DNA of 64,000 nucleotides from Takifugu bimaculatus. Lineage: Eukaryota; Chordata; Actinopteri; Tetraodontiformes; Tetraodontidae. A model generated the notes under the pieces. The model searched no databases. It had not been told where the DNA came from and was given only the letters and a program-made list of their open reading frames with translations. Where the stretch lies: positions 686,588-750,587 of the forward strand of contig CP034992.1 in NCBI GenBank assembly GCA_004026145.2. Reading direction: 5' to 3'. Made by a program: the position numbers and the translations under genes. Shown here piece after piece: positions 21,023-31,378 of this stretch. Positions within the stretch are counted from its first letter, which is position 1; every line of letters starts with the position of its first letter.

Positions 21023-22250
21023 ATGGACGACATGCAAGTGGCCTTTTGCCCATTTTGTGGCAAACATTTGAGCAGATTGACGCCGATTTGTGGTTTCTGT
21101 GGTCGGTCTTTGGCGTTTTTAAATGCCGCAGCACAGACTGAAGAACCAGCCGTACCGGGGACGTCTCAACAGCCTGTTAATGCTAAGCAAAGTAAGTGTA
21201 GCATAGCCGTCGCTATCTGAAGTACGTACAACGTGTATCAGCTGTACCATTGGTTAGCGGCTGCTAACTTTCTAACTGAAGAAAAGAAGGACATTGTGGC
21301 AGACTACGTCCGATGGTATCTTATTGACCTCAACTCATCTGTAATTGATAGGCAAGTTAAATTTTCATTTGTTTTTTGTCGTTCCACCCCACCCCCCAAA
21401 AATGAAATTTGCTTGAAATGTCTCATGGCATGTATATCTATGGTGTTACAACTGCTAGCCTATATGATGTCTGTCTCTCCATTCTCTGCCTTATGCTAAT
21501 CTATAAATACTCAATATAACAAACAAATATAACCTTATAAACTTATAAAATATATAAACTTAAGATAATACAATTTAGATAGTTTAATTGGCCGTTGCTG
21601 TTGGCACTACACAGCAGTGAAAGTGTTTGTGTTCACTTTGTAGATTCAAAGATGGCCTTTCAGCCCTTCAGTTTCTGACAGCACTACAGCGACACCCTTC
21701 TTTGCTGACCCCAGTTCTCTGCCACTCTGAAAAGCGACTAAAACCAGAGGATTGAGTCCTGGTGGTCCATATTCAGAAAGGGGAGGTAAATGGCCTTCAT
21801 CAAGTAATTTGCCTTTTATTTCACTCATTCACTTATACATATGTATATGCTTAAAATGATCATTTATTTTACCAATTTCCATAGGAGTCAGTTCTGGATG
21901 GAGCTATTTGCAGACCTTAGAGACGCCGGATACTTCAACGGGAGTCATGAGCATCAGTGTTTACTGAGATACTGCTTTGGTGATGTCATTCAGAAGGACT
22001 TGGATGAGTTGTTGGATTGTGGAACAGCCACAGGATCCAGAAGAAGTTTTGATGTTTGCCACAGGGCTGACATCACTTCCTCCTTCTGGGTTGGAACCGC
22101 TGCCAAAAATTGAGTTCCTGGATGGCTCTCCATTCCCAATGTCAAATATTTGTTCTAACTTGTTGAAATTACCAATCCTGGATTCCTACAGTGTGTTTAA
22201 GGCACAAATGGACTTTGGAATTCAAAATAGTCCAGGATTTGGCTGTTTAT
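21023..22250 (+). pseudogene. Zinc-ribbon / HECT ubiquitin-ligase-like gene, decayed
   Basis: Exon 1 (21023-21191, donor gtaagt) encodes an N-terminal double zinc ribbon (FCPFCGKHL...CGFCGRSL). A later exon (from about 21643, after tttgtag) gives FKDGLSALQFLTALQRHP and then closes. The region 21890-22030 gives FWMELFADLRDAGYF. The segment 22030-22250, in another frame, gives EEVLMFATGLTSLPPSGL and ends in the HECT C-lobe with the presumed catalytic Cys in MSNICSNLLKLP and the terminal QMDFGIQNSPGFG. This matches the multi-copy fish family of zinc-ribbon/HECT proteins (often named G2E3-like). Frame breaks around 21740 and 22020 argue for a pseudogene or an exon model I cannot resolve. It is the only non-receptor host-like gene body in the window. 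Confidence 0.55.
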
Positions 22251-22700
22251 GAGCCATATTGGACTCAAAAAATGTTTATTGTTCTGCTGTTATGCCGTTG
22301 TCATTGGTGCACCTAAAGGTGCAGTTCCAAGTGTTTTGATGTTAAAGTAAGAGGCTGTTAAGTGATGTTAAAGATGTGTTTTGTTGCAAGTGTTTTGATG
22401 TTAAAGTAAGAGGCTTTTTGTTTTATTTGGGGGGGGGTTCATCATTCTGAAACTGTGTTCTGTTCATGAAACAGTAGTTCACGATTTTATCTATTAAAAA
22501 AAAGGGAATCCATGCTCATTACTACGCATTATGTTTATTCATATTTCCCACTTTAAAATAATGATGCTGCAGGTGACAAATTAAGACACTTTGTGTACAA
22601 GTTACACCTTTCTAATGTCTTTTCAATCATAGCTGAGTCATTTCTTTTAGTTTCAGATACAGCTCAGTTGCAGACTGCCAGTACTCTGCCTTCTGTAACT
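22251..22700. other. 3' region of the HECT-like gene; no further gene seen
   Basis: Contains an imperfect direct repeat of caagtgttttgatgttaaag (about 22328 and 22387) and a G9 run. No coding potential was recognised. The receptor-unit flank resumes near 22720. Confidence 0.4.
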
Positions 22701-23171
22701 GATTGCTCTGCATGGCATGATCTTTACTGGAATATTCTGTTTACTGTAATCTGATCTGAACCAGGTCCAAATGTGTGACATCATCAGGGTGTGGAGGAAG
22801 TTCAGGAGCCTGAAGAACTGTGGAGGTGAGGAGAAGGTTCCTCCCCATGATGAGTTCCTCTGTCTGCTCAGGAGGAACTGACAGAGTTTTAATGTCCCAT
22901 CACAGAATTGTGAAGAAACGACGCAACCAGAGAGGAGGAGGTTGAAGAAGTGGTGAATCTGCAACAATAAAACCGAGATTACAGTTTGATTGAAGCCTCA
23001 TTTTCTTTGATGATGGTGAATTTCATCACTTTCACTTTCGAACCGGAGACTTCGGAATCGCTTCTATTGCGGCGGAGAGCGGAAATGCTCCGGACCAATC
23101 AGGTGTGAGAGGAGGCACGAGGCCCCTTAAAACGCCGCCGTCGGTGGCGGTGACCTCACTCTTCCAACACC

Positions 23172-23226
23172 ATGCACGAGCTGTGGGTCTCGTGCCTCCT
23201 CTTCTGCTTCGCTGTGACGTCGGCAG
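23172..23226 (+). CDS. Gene C exon 1, signal peptide
   Basis: MHELWVSCLLFCFAVTSA plus one base; donor gtgag, phase 1. It differs from A and D at residue 2 (His for Arg). Confidence 0.75.
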
Positions 23227-23582
23227 GTGAGAAACCCACCGTCGAGGCGGCTTTGATAGATTATTGATGATTGATTATATATCTGATGGGAGGTGTTGGA
23301 GGTTCCGCGTGCAGGAGGCGGCTGCTCACGCGCCTCAGCATCTCCCGCCTCGCACGGATCAATATAGTGATTAGAGTTTGTAGCGTTCGGATCAAAGCTG
23401 TTCCCGAGCTCGAGGCTGGTGAGGACTTTAGATGCTGCGTCATAGCTCCTGCAGACGGGTGCGTGTGTGCGTGCGTGTGCGTGGGCGGCGTCTCCATCCT
23501 GCCTGTTGGCGCTTGTGGCGCAGTCATTGCGAGGAATAATTTGCGTTATTAGTATTCTCGACGGAGGAAGAAATCACACCTA

Positions 23583-24251
23583 TCACTCAAAATGATAACG
23601 AATGTCAATATGTTTGCTCCTTTGACGGCTCACTGGATCTTTGGAAAGAGCAATTGTTCCTTGGTTGTCTACAAAGATGGTAACTGGTGTCAACATACAC
23701 TCATTTTCTATTTCACTCATTAACTGTATCAGATACAGACTCTCCTGTGTGGTTGCAGCCAACGCCACATATTCAGCCTCACATGTTGATAAGGCAACAG
23801 TGACCTGTTTCTTAGATTTCCATGAAATAGTCGGTCCGCTGTCAGTTAAGCTCACACAAAACCCTGTGGTGCTTCTCCTGTCACTCAAATCGGCTCCCCA
23901 AGCAGAGTCGCTGGAGGCACTGATTTTTAGGTTTGTCTTTGATTTTCCATAACAAAGTTTGTGATCCATTGTTCCCTTCAAATATCTCAGTACATGTTTG
24001 GCAGTTAGCCAGTGTTTTTCATTTGGTTCAGATAAATGCTGTGATAATCTGCTCACTATCCAACATAAGTCAGGTCTTGTACATGTCATTATGTAAATAA
24101 GGCTTCCCGTCAATTCACAGTACATCCTTGCATCAACTGGATCAGCTTCACTGTGATGATCGAGCTTTTGTTCACATGGTGTAGGCCTTAATTTACAGTC
24201 AGACATTCCAAATTTTTCCAGTACCTTACTGATATATTTGCTCTGGCTCAT
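23583..24251 (-). pseudogene. Copia RNase H and C-terminal RT region
   Basis: Contains the LTGSLIYIMTCTRPDLCW and ALSTCEAEYVAL motifs and ends KHIDIRYHFE, with the stop created at the junction with the truncated LTR. The last few dozen residues usual for copia RNase H are missing. Confidence 0.8.
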
Positions 24252-24286
24252 TTTTATAACTCCTTCACCCTGTTCAAATTCAACGC

Positions 24287-25034
24287 CTAAAAATGTCTTA
24301 TTTTTCCGAGGTCTTTCATTTTGAATTTTGCAGCAAGTGTTTTCTTGGTATCGGATAGTAATTCATCATTAGTTGCAGCAATAATAAGGTCATCGACCCA
24401 TATTATTAATATTGCTCTCTCTTTTCCTGCTTGCTTAGTGTACACACAATGGTCGGCTGGATATTGCACAAAACCATTTTTCCATAGGTGGTTACTTAGC
24501 ATCAGGTTCCAATTCCTACCGGATTGCTTCAAGCCATACAGTGATTTGTTCAGTTTACACACGAGTTTTTCACCAATGTCTGAGCGTTGCTCAAAACCTT
24601 CGGGTTGTTCAATATACAGTTCACGATCGATAGGAGCATGTAGATATGCTGTCTTGACGTCCATCTGATACATTAAGATCATGTAGTGCTGCCACTTGCA
24701 TCAAAGCACGAATCGAAGTCAGATTTGCTGTTGGAGAGAAAGTTTCCTTGTAATCTACTCCCATCACTTGGTTATAACCTTTAGCAACATATCTTGCTTT
24801 GTAGGTCTTTGTTTCATCAGCGCTATTTTTGATGGCATAGACCCACCTACCCCCCACTGCATGTTTACCTTCTGGTAGACAAGTCAATGTGACTGTATCA
24901 TTTTCATTAAGAGAGTCTATCTCTTCTTTCATAGCTTTAGCCCAAGCATCTGAGTTGGATGAACTAATAGCTTGTTTGAAGGTTTGGGGCACATCGTATG
25001 TTCTGTAACAATAGTCAATATCCTCTGTTAACAT
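24287..25034 (-). pseudogene. Copia reverse transcriptase
   Basis: Two overlapping open segments (25034-24621 and 24682-24287) split by a frameshift near 24650. The motifs include GVDYKETFSPTANLTSIRAL, KTAYLHAPIDRELYIEQPEG and the catalytic box IIWVDDLII. Another frame break separates it from RNase H at about 24270. Confidence 0.85.
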
Positions 25035-25067
25035 CTGGTCACTTATTTCAGATACATAATCAGAGAG

Positions 25068-26154
25068 CTACAACGGTGGTTTTCTTTCTCTTTTAGGGTA
25101 TCGAGACTCGCAACCTCCTCCCTCTATCTGAATTTGCTGTTCATCAGAAGTCTCTGTCAGAGACATTCCTTTCTCTTCTTCCATTAAATCTGCACTTGGC
25201 ATGGTAGACTCATCTCTTCTTCTGTCAACATCATCGCCAATTATTGTCAGATCAGTCTGGGTTTCTTGTTCAGCAACATTTCTTGTAGCAAACCTGACAA
25301 GTCGATGCTTCATTACTTTCTTTGTATCTGGGTAATAGACTAGATACGATGGACTATTTTTGTCGTATCCCACAAAAATTCCCTTATCACATCGTGGGTC
25401 TAATTTCTTTTTGTCATGTCTATATGCAAAGCATGTAGAACCAAAAATCCTCATCTTGGAAAGGTTTGGTTTCTTTCCTGTCAACATGAAGAAAGGGGTT
25501 TGTTTCGTCCTGGTACTGAAACACCTGTTGCGTATCACCGCAGCAGTCACTACAGCGTACGTCCATAACTCTTTTGGTAGGTTGCTTTCTATGATCATGC
25601 ACCTCGCCATGTCAAATAAGGTTCGCCAATTTCTCTCCGGTGCCGTTTTGATGTGGTGAATACGGTGCGGAGGACTCGTGTCTTATGCTGTTTTTGTTAA
25701 GCAAAGCTTGGAATTCTTTTCCTGTGAACTCTGTGCCGTTGTCTGTTCTAACACACTTCACATTTCCATAAGGAGCAACATCAGCAAAAACTCTTTCAGT
25801 CGCCTTTACAGTGTCATTTTTAGCTTTGAGAAAATACACGAATACTGTAGTGGAATAGTCGTGAGTAAATGCTAGTGCATATCTGAATCCATCGTTAGCA
25901 ACTGGACCAACAGGTCCAGCTAGATCGGCATGGACTAGTTCAAGCGGTGATTTTGCTCGTGTATCTGGCTCTCTGTTCCTGGTTTGGACAAATTTTCCTT
26001 GTGTGCAGATATCACAACTCAGTTTGGATTTATCCACTTTACCCTTAATCTGCATTCCCTCTACGACATCCTGTAATTTACAAACATCTTCATAATTACA
26101 GTGTCCGAGGATTCTGTGCCATGTCTGAATATCAGTACAACTGTTACAACTCAT
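25068..26154 (-). pseudogene. Copia integrase
   Basis: The zinc-binding region (WHRILGHCNYED ... CDICTQGK) is followed by the DDE core: Asp in LVHADLAGP, Asp in VRTDNGTEF and Glu in HQNGTGEK. A frameshift at about 25611 separates the core from the C-terminal part (25610-25068), which includes the GYDKNSPSYLVY segment. Confidence 0.85.
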
Positions 26155-26668
26155 CAGTTACATCATTTACAGTATTCAAGTAATAGAGTCTGTTGTACTC
26201 TTTGATGTCAAACCTGGTCCCGCTCTTGTGGATGAGTTCACTGTGGCCTTCTCTAAAGTTGACTGAGGCTCCATTGGTCGTCGCCGCCTTTACGGAGAAA
26301 ATGTCCTGTGGATACGTCGGAACGTAGAGCGCCTTCTTCAGCGTGGCTTTCATCCTCTTCCCCTCGCGATCCACCAGCGTCACCTCGGCGTCGCCTCTCC
26401 TCAGCGCCGCGCCGTTTGTTCTCGTGCCATCGGCCAGTTCAACTGTGTGATTTTGGGGCTGGAATGACTCATCAAACTTAAGGAACTTTTGTACATCCGT
26501 TATTACATGCGAAGTCGCTCCAGTGTCGACCATGAGTCCCCTGTGCTTCAGGCCAAGTTGACATTCACTCACTTTAAATGCGTACGATTGTTCCTCACAG
26601 ATGTCATCTGCTGCTTGTTTTATGTTATCCTTCTTTTTGCGTCGACACGATGCATCTTTGTGTGTCAA
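26144..26668 (-). pseudogene. Copia aspartic protease region
   Basis: Begins in the zinc-knuckle remnant (THKDASCRRKKKD). It carries the protease active site MVDTGATSHVI and continues to YYLNTV before the integrase zinc region. Confidence 0.8.
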
Positions 26669-27459
26669 ACTTTTACAATATCCACACCATTGTGTCTTCC
26701 TTTCTTGGCGCTCATTTGGACATACACGCGCCTTATGTCCTTTCTCGCCACACGTGTGTAATCATGTAATCTCTGGACATGCATTTCTCTCTCTCGTCTC
26801 CAATCTGAGACAGGTGCAGCCACTTTCATGATGTTGTCCTCAGAAACCGTGCAAAACTTTTCCGTGTCCTCAAAACTTCTTAGCTTTGTCTTGAAGTCGG
26901 AAAAAGTTAGATTATCATCTCCTTGAGTGATATGGATGGAAAATGGTTTATAGGCCTCAGGTAATCCTTTTAACACCATGGCAATCAAGAGCCCATCACT
27001 GAGTGTCTCGTTAGCATTTCTTAGAGCTGTTATTGCCGTCTCAGCCCGGATAATAGAGTCCGTGACACTTTCACTCACCGCTTTCTGCAGGGATGTTGGC
27101 TCGGTGTACAGGCTTATAATACGGGGTTTTCCTTTACCGGCATAATGGTCCCTTAATATCTTAAGGGCTTTTCTCCCGTTGTCAGCCGCCTCTCTCATAA
27201 TAAGGGACAAACTTTTATCGTCCAAAAACTGGATCATTTCGGCATACGGCTCCTGGTTCTTCAGGATATCCGCCTCCACGTTGTCCGCGGCGGGTTCATT
27301 TAGAAGAGTTTCTTTTAGCCCCAGTAGCCGCATGTGTGCTAACAGCTTCGTCTCCCACAGCTCATAGTTTCGCTCGTCTCCGTCAAAACACAGTCTCACC
27401 CATCGGTTACCTACATCTGGCCTGGGCCCATAACCTGTTGGCGCTTGTGGCGCAGTCAT
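26665..27459 (-). pseudogene. Copia gag
   Basis: About 264 residues with the copia gag core (YELWETKLLAHMRLLGL ... LKGLPEAYKPF). The only upstream in-frame Met (complement of 27457-27459) lies inside the 5' LTR, so translation would run through the LTR end and primer site, as in yeast Ty1. The frame breaks just before the zinc knuckle. Confidence 0.75.
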
Positions 27460-27612
27460 TGCGAGGAATAACTTGCGTTATTAGTATTCTCGACGGAGGA
27501 AGAAATCACACCTATCACTCAGTCACCATTGGACCGGAACCAACGGAAACTTTATTGACAAACCCACATTTACACAGAACAGTGCAGTGACGTATGAGAT
27601 CACATGTCAACA
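27436..27612 (-). repeat. Copia 5' LTR
   Basis: 177 bp with 5-bp terminal inverted repeats TGTTG/CAACA and AATAAA in the complement near 27551. Positions 27436-27521 match the truncated 3' LTR at 23504-23589 with one mismatch. Confidence 0.85.
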
Positions 27613-27799
27613 ATTATATATCTGATGGGAGGTGTTGGAGGTTCCGCGTGCAGGAGGCGGCTGCTCACGCGCCTCAGCATCTCCCGCCTCGCACGGATCA
27701 ATATAGTGATTAGAGTTTGTAGCGTTCGGATCAAAGCTGTTCCCGAGCTCGAGGCTGGTGAGGACTTTAGATGCTGCAGCAGCCCTGCAGCCCCCCCAG

Positions 27800-28219
27800 A
27801 GCCCGTCATAGTCGCAGTGACCCCGGAGCAGCAGCAGCTCCGGCTCAGGTGTGAAGGTGTGAGAGTGACGTTGCTGTTTGATCCTCCAGAGCCGACGCGC
27901 ATCAGGATGGTGGTGAAGGAAGACAGCGAGGTCGTGTTAAACTGCTCCGCTTCAGGCAGCGTCAGGAACCAAGCGTTCGACTGGAGGAAAGACGACGAGG
28001 TGGGCGTCTTCCTCTACAGCCGGGGCCTCACCTATGGGAGCGGCCTGAGAGGCCAGAGCCGCCAGTTCGCTGGACGAGTCGCTCATTTTCCAGAAGCTCT
28101 GGATTTGGGAAACGCGTCGATCAGGATCAAAAAGGCCGAAGTGCGCGACAGCGGGATTTACACCTGCACAGTTCCATATCCTGCTCCAGTCCCACGATCT
28201 GAGATTTCCCTTGTGGTGG
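27800..28219 (+). CDS. Gene C Ig V-set exon
   Basis: 420 nt, phase 1-1, acceptor cccccccag and donor g|gtgag; open. The V fold shows Cys in VLNCSASG, Trp in FDWRKD and the D-S-G-I-Y-T-C motif. An additional Cys lies in LRLRCEG near the N-terminus. Against copy D it differs at 18 replacement codons and one synonymous codon, all but the synonymous one in loop regions. Confidence 0.85.
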
Positions 28220-28865
28220 GTGAGTTTCTCCACCCAACACACAGGAAGGTGTTTCCACAGGTGACACTGGCGCCAGCGTGACGTCAGCGGCTGAACGCTG
28301 GTGGTAAAAGCGTGAAAGAGCTGAGGATGGGCCACATTTATGGACTAGAACAGACATTATATCAGTGCCCGAGACTGGTTAGGATCCTTTAGTGAAGCAA
28401 TAATTCACCTGTGGTTAAGCCGTAGTTAAGCCACGCCCCTTCCGGACAGGTAGGTTCAAATACCTGCGAGCGAAGATAATATAAATACGACAAAAGGAAA
28501 TTAAATAGAGTCAAAGAGGATTTAATGTTCCGAAGTTGCATCTAATCCGACGGGAGCAGAAGACAAATGCAACAGTCTGCACACACAAAGCAACATTTAC
28601 ATATTTACACTGGAGATTGGAACAAACATCACGCTACAAACATGTGGAGATGAGCAGAAGCTGAAATATAGAATTAAATCACAACACAACGCTTCTATGA
28701 AACAGTCTGATCTGTGACAGATGTCACAATGTTGTTTCCTTACGACTTTAAATGTGTCTAAATGACAATGTTAATGCTCTTTTTTTCTAAATGTCACCTG
28801 TGTGTAAAGTTGCTAATTTCAGACACAATTTCTAACATTCTGTCCTTTGTGTTTTTGCCTTTCAG

Positions 28866-28898
28866 AGTGCATCTTAAAAGTTCGACCACCGGGAGAAG
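28866..28898 (+). CDS. Gene C hinge exon
   Basis: 33-nt phase 1-1 exon encoding ECILKVRPPGE; open. Its Cys may form an interchain or interdomain bond. Confidence 0.65.
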
Positions 28899-29246
28899 GT
28901 GAGTGCAGGAATCCTGGAAAAAGGTCGGATTAAATGAAGTTTTCCTGTTTTTACACAGACAAACAGATGAGATTGTTTGATGCGTTTGTTAATGTGATAA
29001 AAGGGGAATTAAATGTGATATTTTGAACATTTCAACCATTTTAATTGGAACTTCATTTTAATGTTTTCTATTTTAATCAATTTAAGAGTTTAAGGTTTTT
29101 ACTTTTATGTTGAACAGGATTTTAAATTATTACTTTGGAGTTTTCTCCTACATTTAAACAATTAAAAGCCCTTAATTTCCCCTCAAAGATCATCTTTCCA
29201 TTTTGATTTTCTTTAATGACCCATTTGTGACTGTGGATGCTCACAG

Positions 29247-29522
29247 GTGCCTCTCCAGAACCGCTGATCCGGATCGTTGATGGGGGACCAGACCGGGCGC
29301 TGCTGCAGTGTGAGGTTAAAGGAGCTCATCCCAGACCTGCCGTCCAGGTTCAGGACAGCTCTGGACGTGTCCTTCCTGCTCAGGAGACAGAGTCTGAAGA
29401 GAGAGACGGACGCTTCTACATCACTGTCAGAGCCAACGTGAGCAGGAGCGGCGACTACAGCTGTGTGGTCACACAGGAGGACATTTGTCACCAGATTAAC
29501 TCAACTACCTTCGTTCCCATTG
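29247..29522 (+). CDS. Gene C Ig C-set exon
   Basis: 276 nt, open. Both fold cysteines are present, but the core Trp is replaced by Val (AVQVQDSSG), and the GVCPEP cysteine of A and D is Ser (GASPEP). Confidence 0.75.
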
Positions 29523-30298
29523 GTGAGTTATGGATTTACACTACAGCTACTAATAATTAATATTTGTAATTATTTTAATACTTTAAACTGTTTACAAACG
29601 GCAGTAAAATTCCATCAGACTGCACAGGAAGCTGCAGCGCAGCAGGCAGGATGTGACATCATAGCGTGATGACATAGCGTGATGCAGCTGCTCTGCTGGT
29701 ACCGGTCAGACGTGACTGGACTCACCTGACCGGTGCAGCTCTGCCAGGATCCTCCACACGTTCTGGTTCCGTGAAGTCTCTCAGAAGTGTCTCTGGACCC
29801 GATGGTCCTCGGATCAGCACCCACGACGAGCCTGGAGGGAGATTAGAGCTTTCTAACGATGACGCGGTCAGACGAGCACCAGCGTGACAACGGCTGCTGT
29901 GTTCCTCCTCTGATCCTCATGTTTAACACTTATTGTGCTTATTAACGACAGATTAGTCAGATTATAAATTGGCCTGTTAATGAGTGACATCAAAGCTTGT
30001 GTGACATCATCTCAAATGATCCAGTTTTCACCAAAATCCAGAGAATTCAGGAGAATCCAACATTGTTCAGAGTCTCTGCTGTGGTGGCCAGCAGGGGGCG
30101 CTGCAGAGAACATGAGGGGAATTTAATTTAATTTAATTACAGGACAGGTCAGATGGGATTTTGGTAAAAGTGATTAAACTCGGTTAATTTCTTCATGATC
30201 GTGGTCGTTGTTGGGAAATGTTTTATATTAACGGGTCAGAGGGCGGAAACATTGAGTTCTGATGAGCCTGAATCACTAACGGTCATTTTATTCTGGTC

Positions 30299-30316
30299 CA
30301 CACACACACACACACA

Positions 30317-30371
<55 letters not shown>

Positions 30372-30381
30372 GCACGCACAC
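30299..30381. repeat. CA microsatellite
   Basis: About 40 units, some CG/TA variants. Same position as 7822-7914. Confidence 0.95.
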
Positions 30382-30986
30382 AGAAAACATTTATTTTTAT
30401 GTGGGGAAACTCCTCAGAAAACAGAATTATAATATTTAATTGTGGGATTATTAAAGACTAATCAACACACATTCAAACTAAAACTTAATTTTGAGCAACA
30501 AACAAAAGATGAAAAGACGTCAAACAGATTAAAGTGTCGTCCAGTGAGTGATGCTGATAGACTGTTGCTATGGCAACAGGTCATCATGATGCTGTTGCTG
30601 ACAGGTTGTTTTAATGACTGATGATGATGATGATGAAGAAACAACAGTGGTGTTTATGGTGGCGCTGACCTGGTGTCTCCATGGTGATGAAGGTCTCCTG
30701 ATGCAGCAGCTCAGGTGCTCACAGGAGCTTTAAAGGTGCCTTTAACTCCTCCCGTCAGGTGAGTTTCAGCCAATCAGCTGAGGCCTCCAGGTGATGACGT
30801 CATCACTTTAACAGCCCATCAGACCTGCAGCAACTGATTAAACCAGGAATTAATCAGGAAACTCAGCCTGGTTTTAAACTCTGAAATGGTTAAAATTCAC
30901 ATTTTCAGAGGAAATGAAGAGAAGATGAAAACAGAGAGAAAGAAACGGAGACGACTCGTCCTCTTTAACTCCTCCCTCTCTTTCGG

Positions 30987-31102
30987 GGTCGTCCACGGGC
31001 GTGCTCGTTATAGTTATTGTCAGTGTAGTGGAGTTAATCTCTTTCTAGTTGTGCTGGTTGTCGTCCTAGTCTTCGTTCTCCTAAAGCGTCGCTGTCACAA
31101 AG
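30987..31102 (+). pseudogene. Gene C transmembrane exon, broken
   Basis: 116 nt where 117 would keep frame. The acceptor dinucleotide is GG. The C-terminal half (VVLVFVLLKRRCHK) belongs to the E-type transmembrane segment rather than the A/D type. Confidence 0.7.
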
Positions 31103-31226
31103 GTAATAATTACACCTACGTGATGTTTGATGGTTGAGGCTGGAAGCTGCTGGAATCATTTTGTTGCTCTTCCGCCACCACAGAGAAGCCGATGGTGTCG
31201 TTAATTTGCCTTTTGTGTTTCTTCAG

Positions 31227-31250
31227 CAGCATCAGAACCAGACAGAAGAG
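31227..31250 (+). CDS. Gene C tail microexon
   Basis: 24-nt phase 1-1 exon after tttcttcag, encoding ASEPDRR, with weak donor gtgctg. Similar short tail exons are typical of butyrophilin-family genes. Also at 45396-45419 and at the window end. Confidence 0.4.
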
Positions 31251-31292
31251 GTGCTGGTTCTAATGAAATGCTGTGATCTCTCCTGTCTTTAG

Positions 31293-31378
31293 GTGAACGG
31301 GCAGCAGCTTATCGCCGCACACCTGCTCCAGACGAGGAGTTGAGTCGTCTGAAGAACCAGGAATCTAAGTCTGATTGA
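31293..31378 (+). CDS. Gene C cytoplasmic tail exon
   Basis: Acceptor gtctttag. Encodes GERAAAYRRTPAPDEELSRL then KNQESKSD and stop (31376-31378). Confidence 0.6.

Larger units (their letters stand above)
23504..27612 (-). mobile_element. Ty1/copia retrotransposon in intron 1 of gene C
   Basis: Reverse-strand element with order gag, zinc knuckle, protease, integrase, reverse transcriptase, RNase H (integrase before RT, which defines Ty1/copia). The 5' LTR is 27436-27612 (177 bp, TGTTGACA...CCAACA, with AATAAA). The 3' LTR is truncated to 86 bp (23504-23589) and joined directly to the RNase H frame. Directly inside the 5' LTR, the complement of 27422-27435 reads GGTTATGGGCCCAG, matching the anticodon-arm complement of initiator tRNA-Met, the half-tRNA primer used by copia elements. 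At least five frame breaks make it inactive. There is no target duplication: left flank tccatcctgc, right flank attatatatc. Confidence 0.88.
23172..31378 (+). pseudogene. Ig-superfamily receptor copy C, probable pseudogene
   Basis: Exons: signal 23172-23226, V-set 27800-28219, hinge 28866-28898, C-set 29247-29522, transmembrane 30987-31102, microexon 31227-31250, tail 31293-31378. The first four are open and in phase. The transmembrane exon has two lesions: its acceptor is tttcgg rather than tttcag, and one T is missing (gtagtggag against gtagttggag in D), which leads to a TAG. The C-set domain has also lost its core Trp (VQVQDSSG). Intron 1 carries a 4.1-kb copia element. A secreted V-hinge-C product would still be possible if the C-set donor were read through. 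The tail ends SKSD with no tyrosine motif apart from one Tyr (AAAYRR). Confidence 0.75.
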
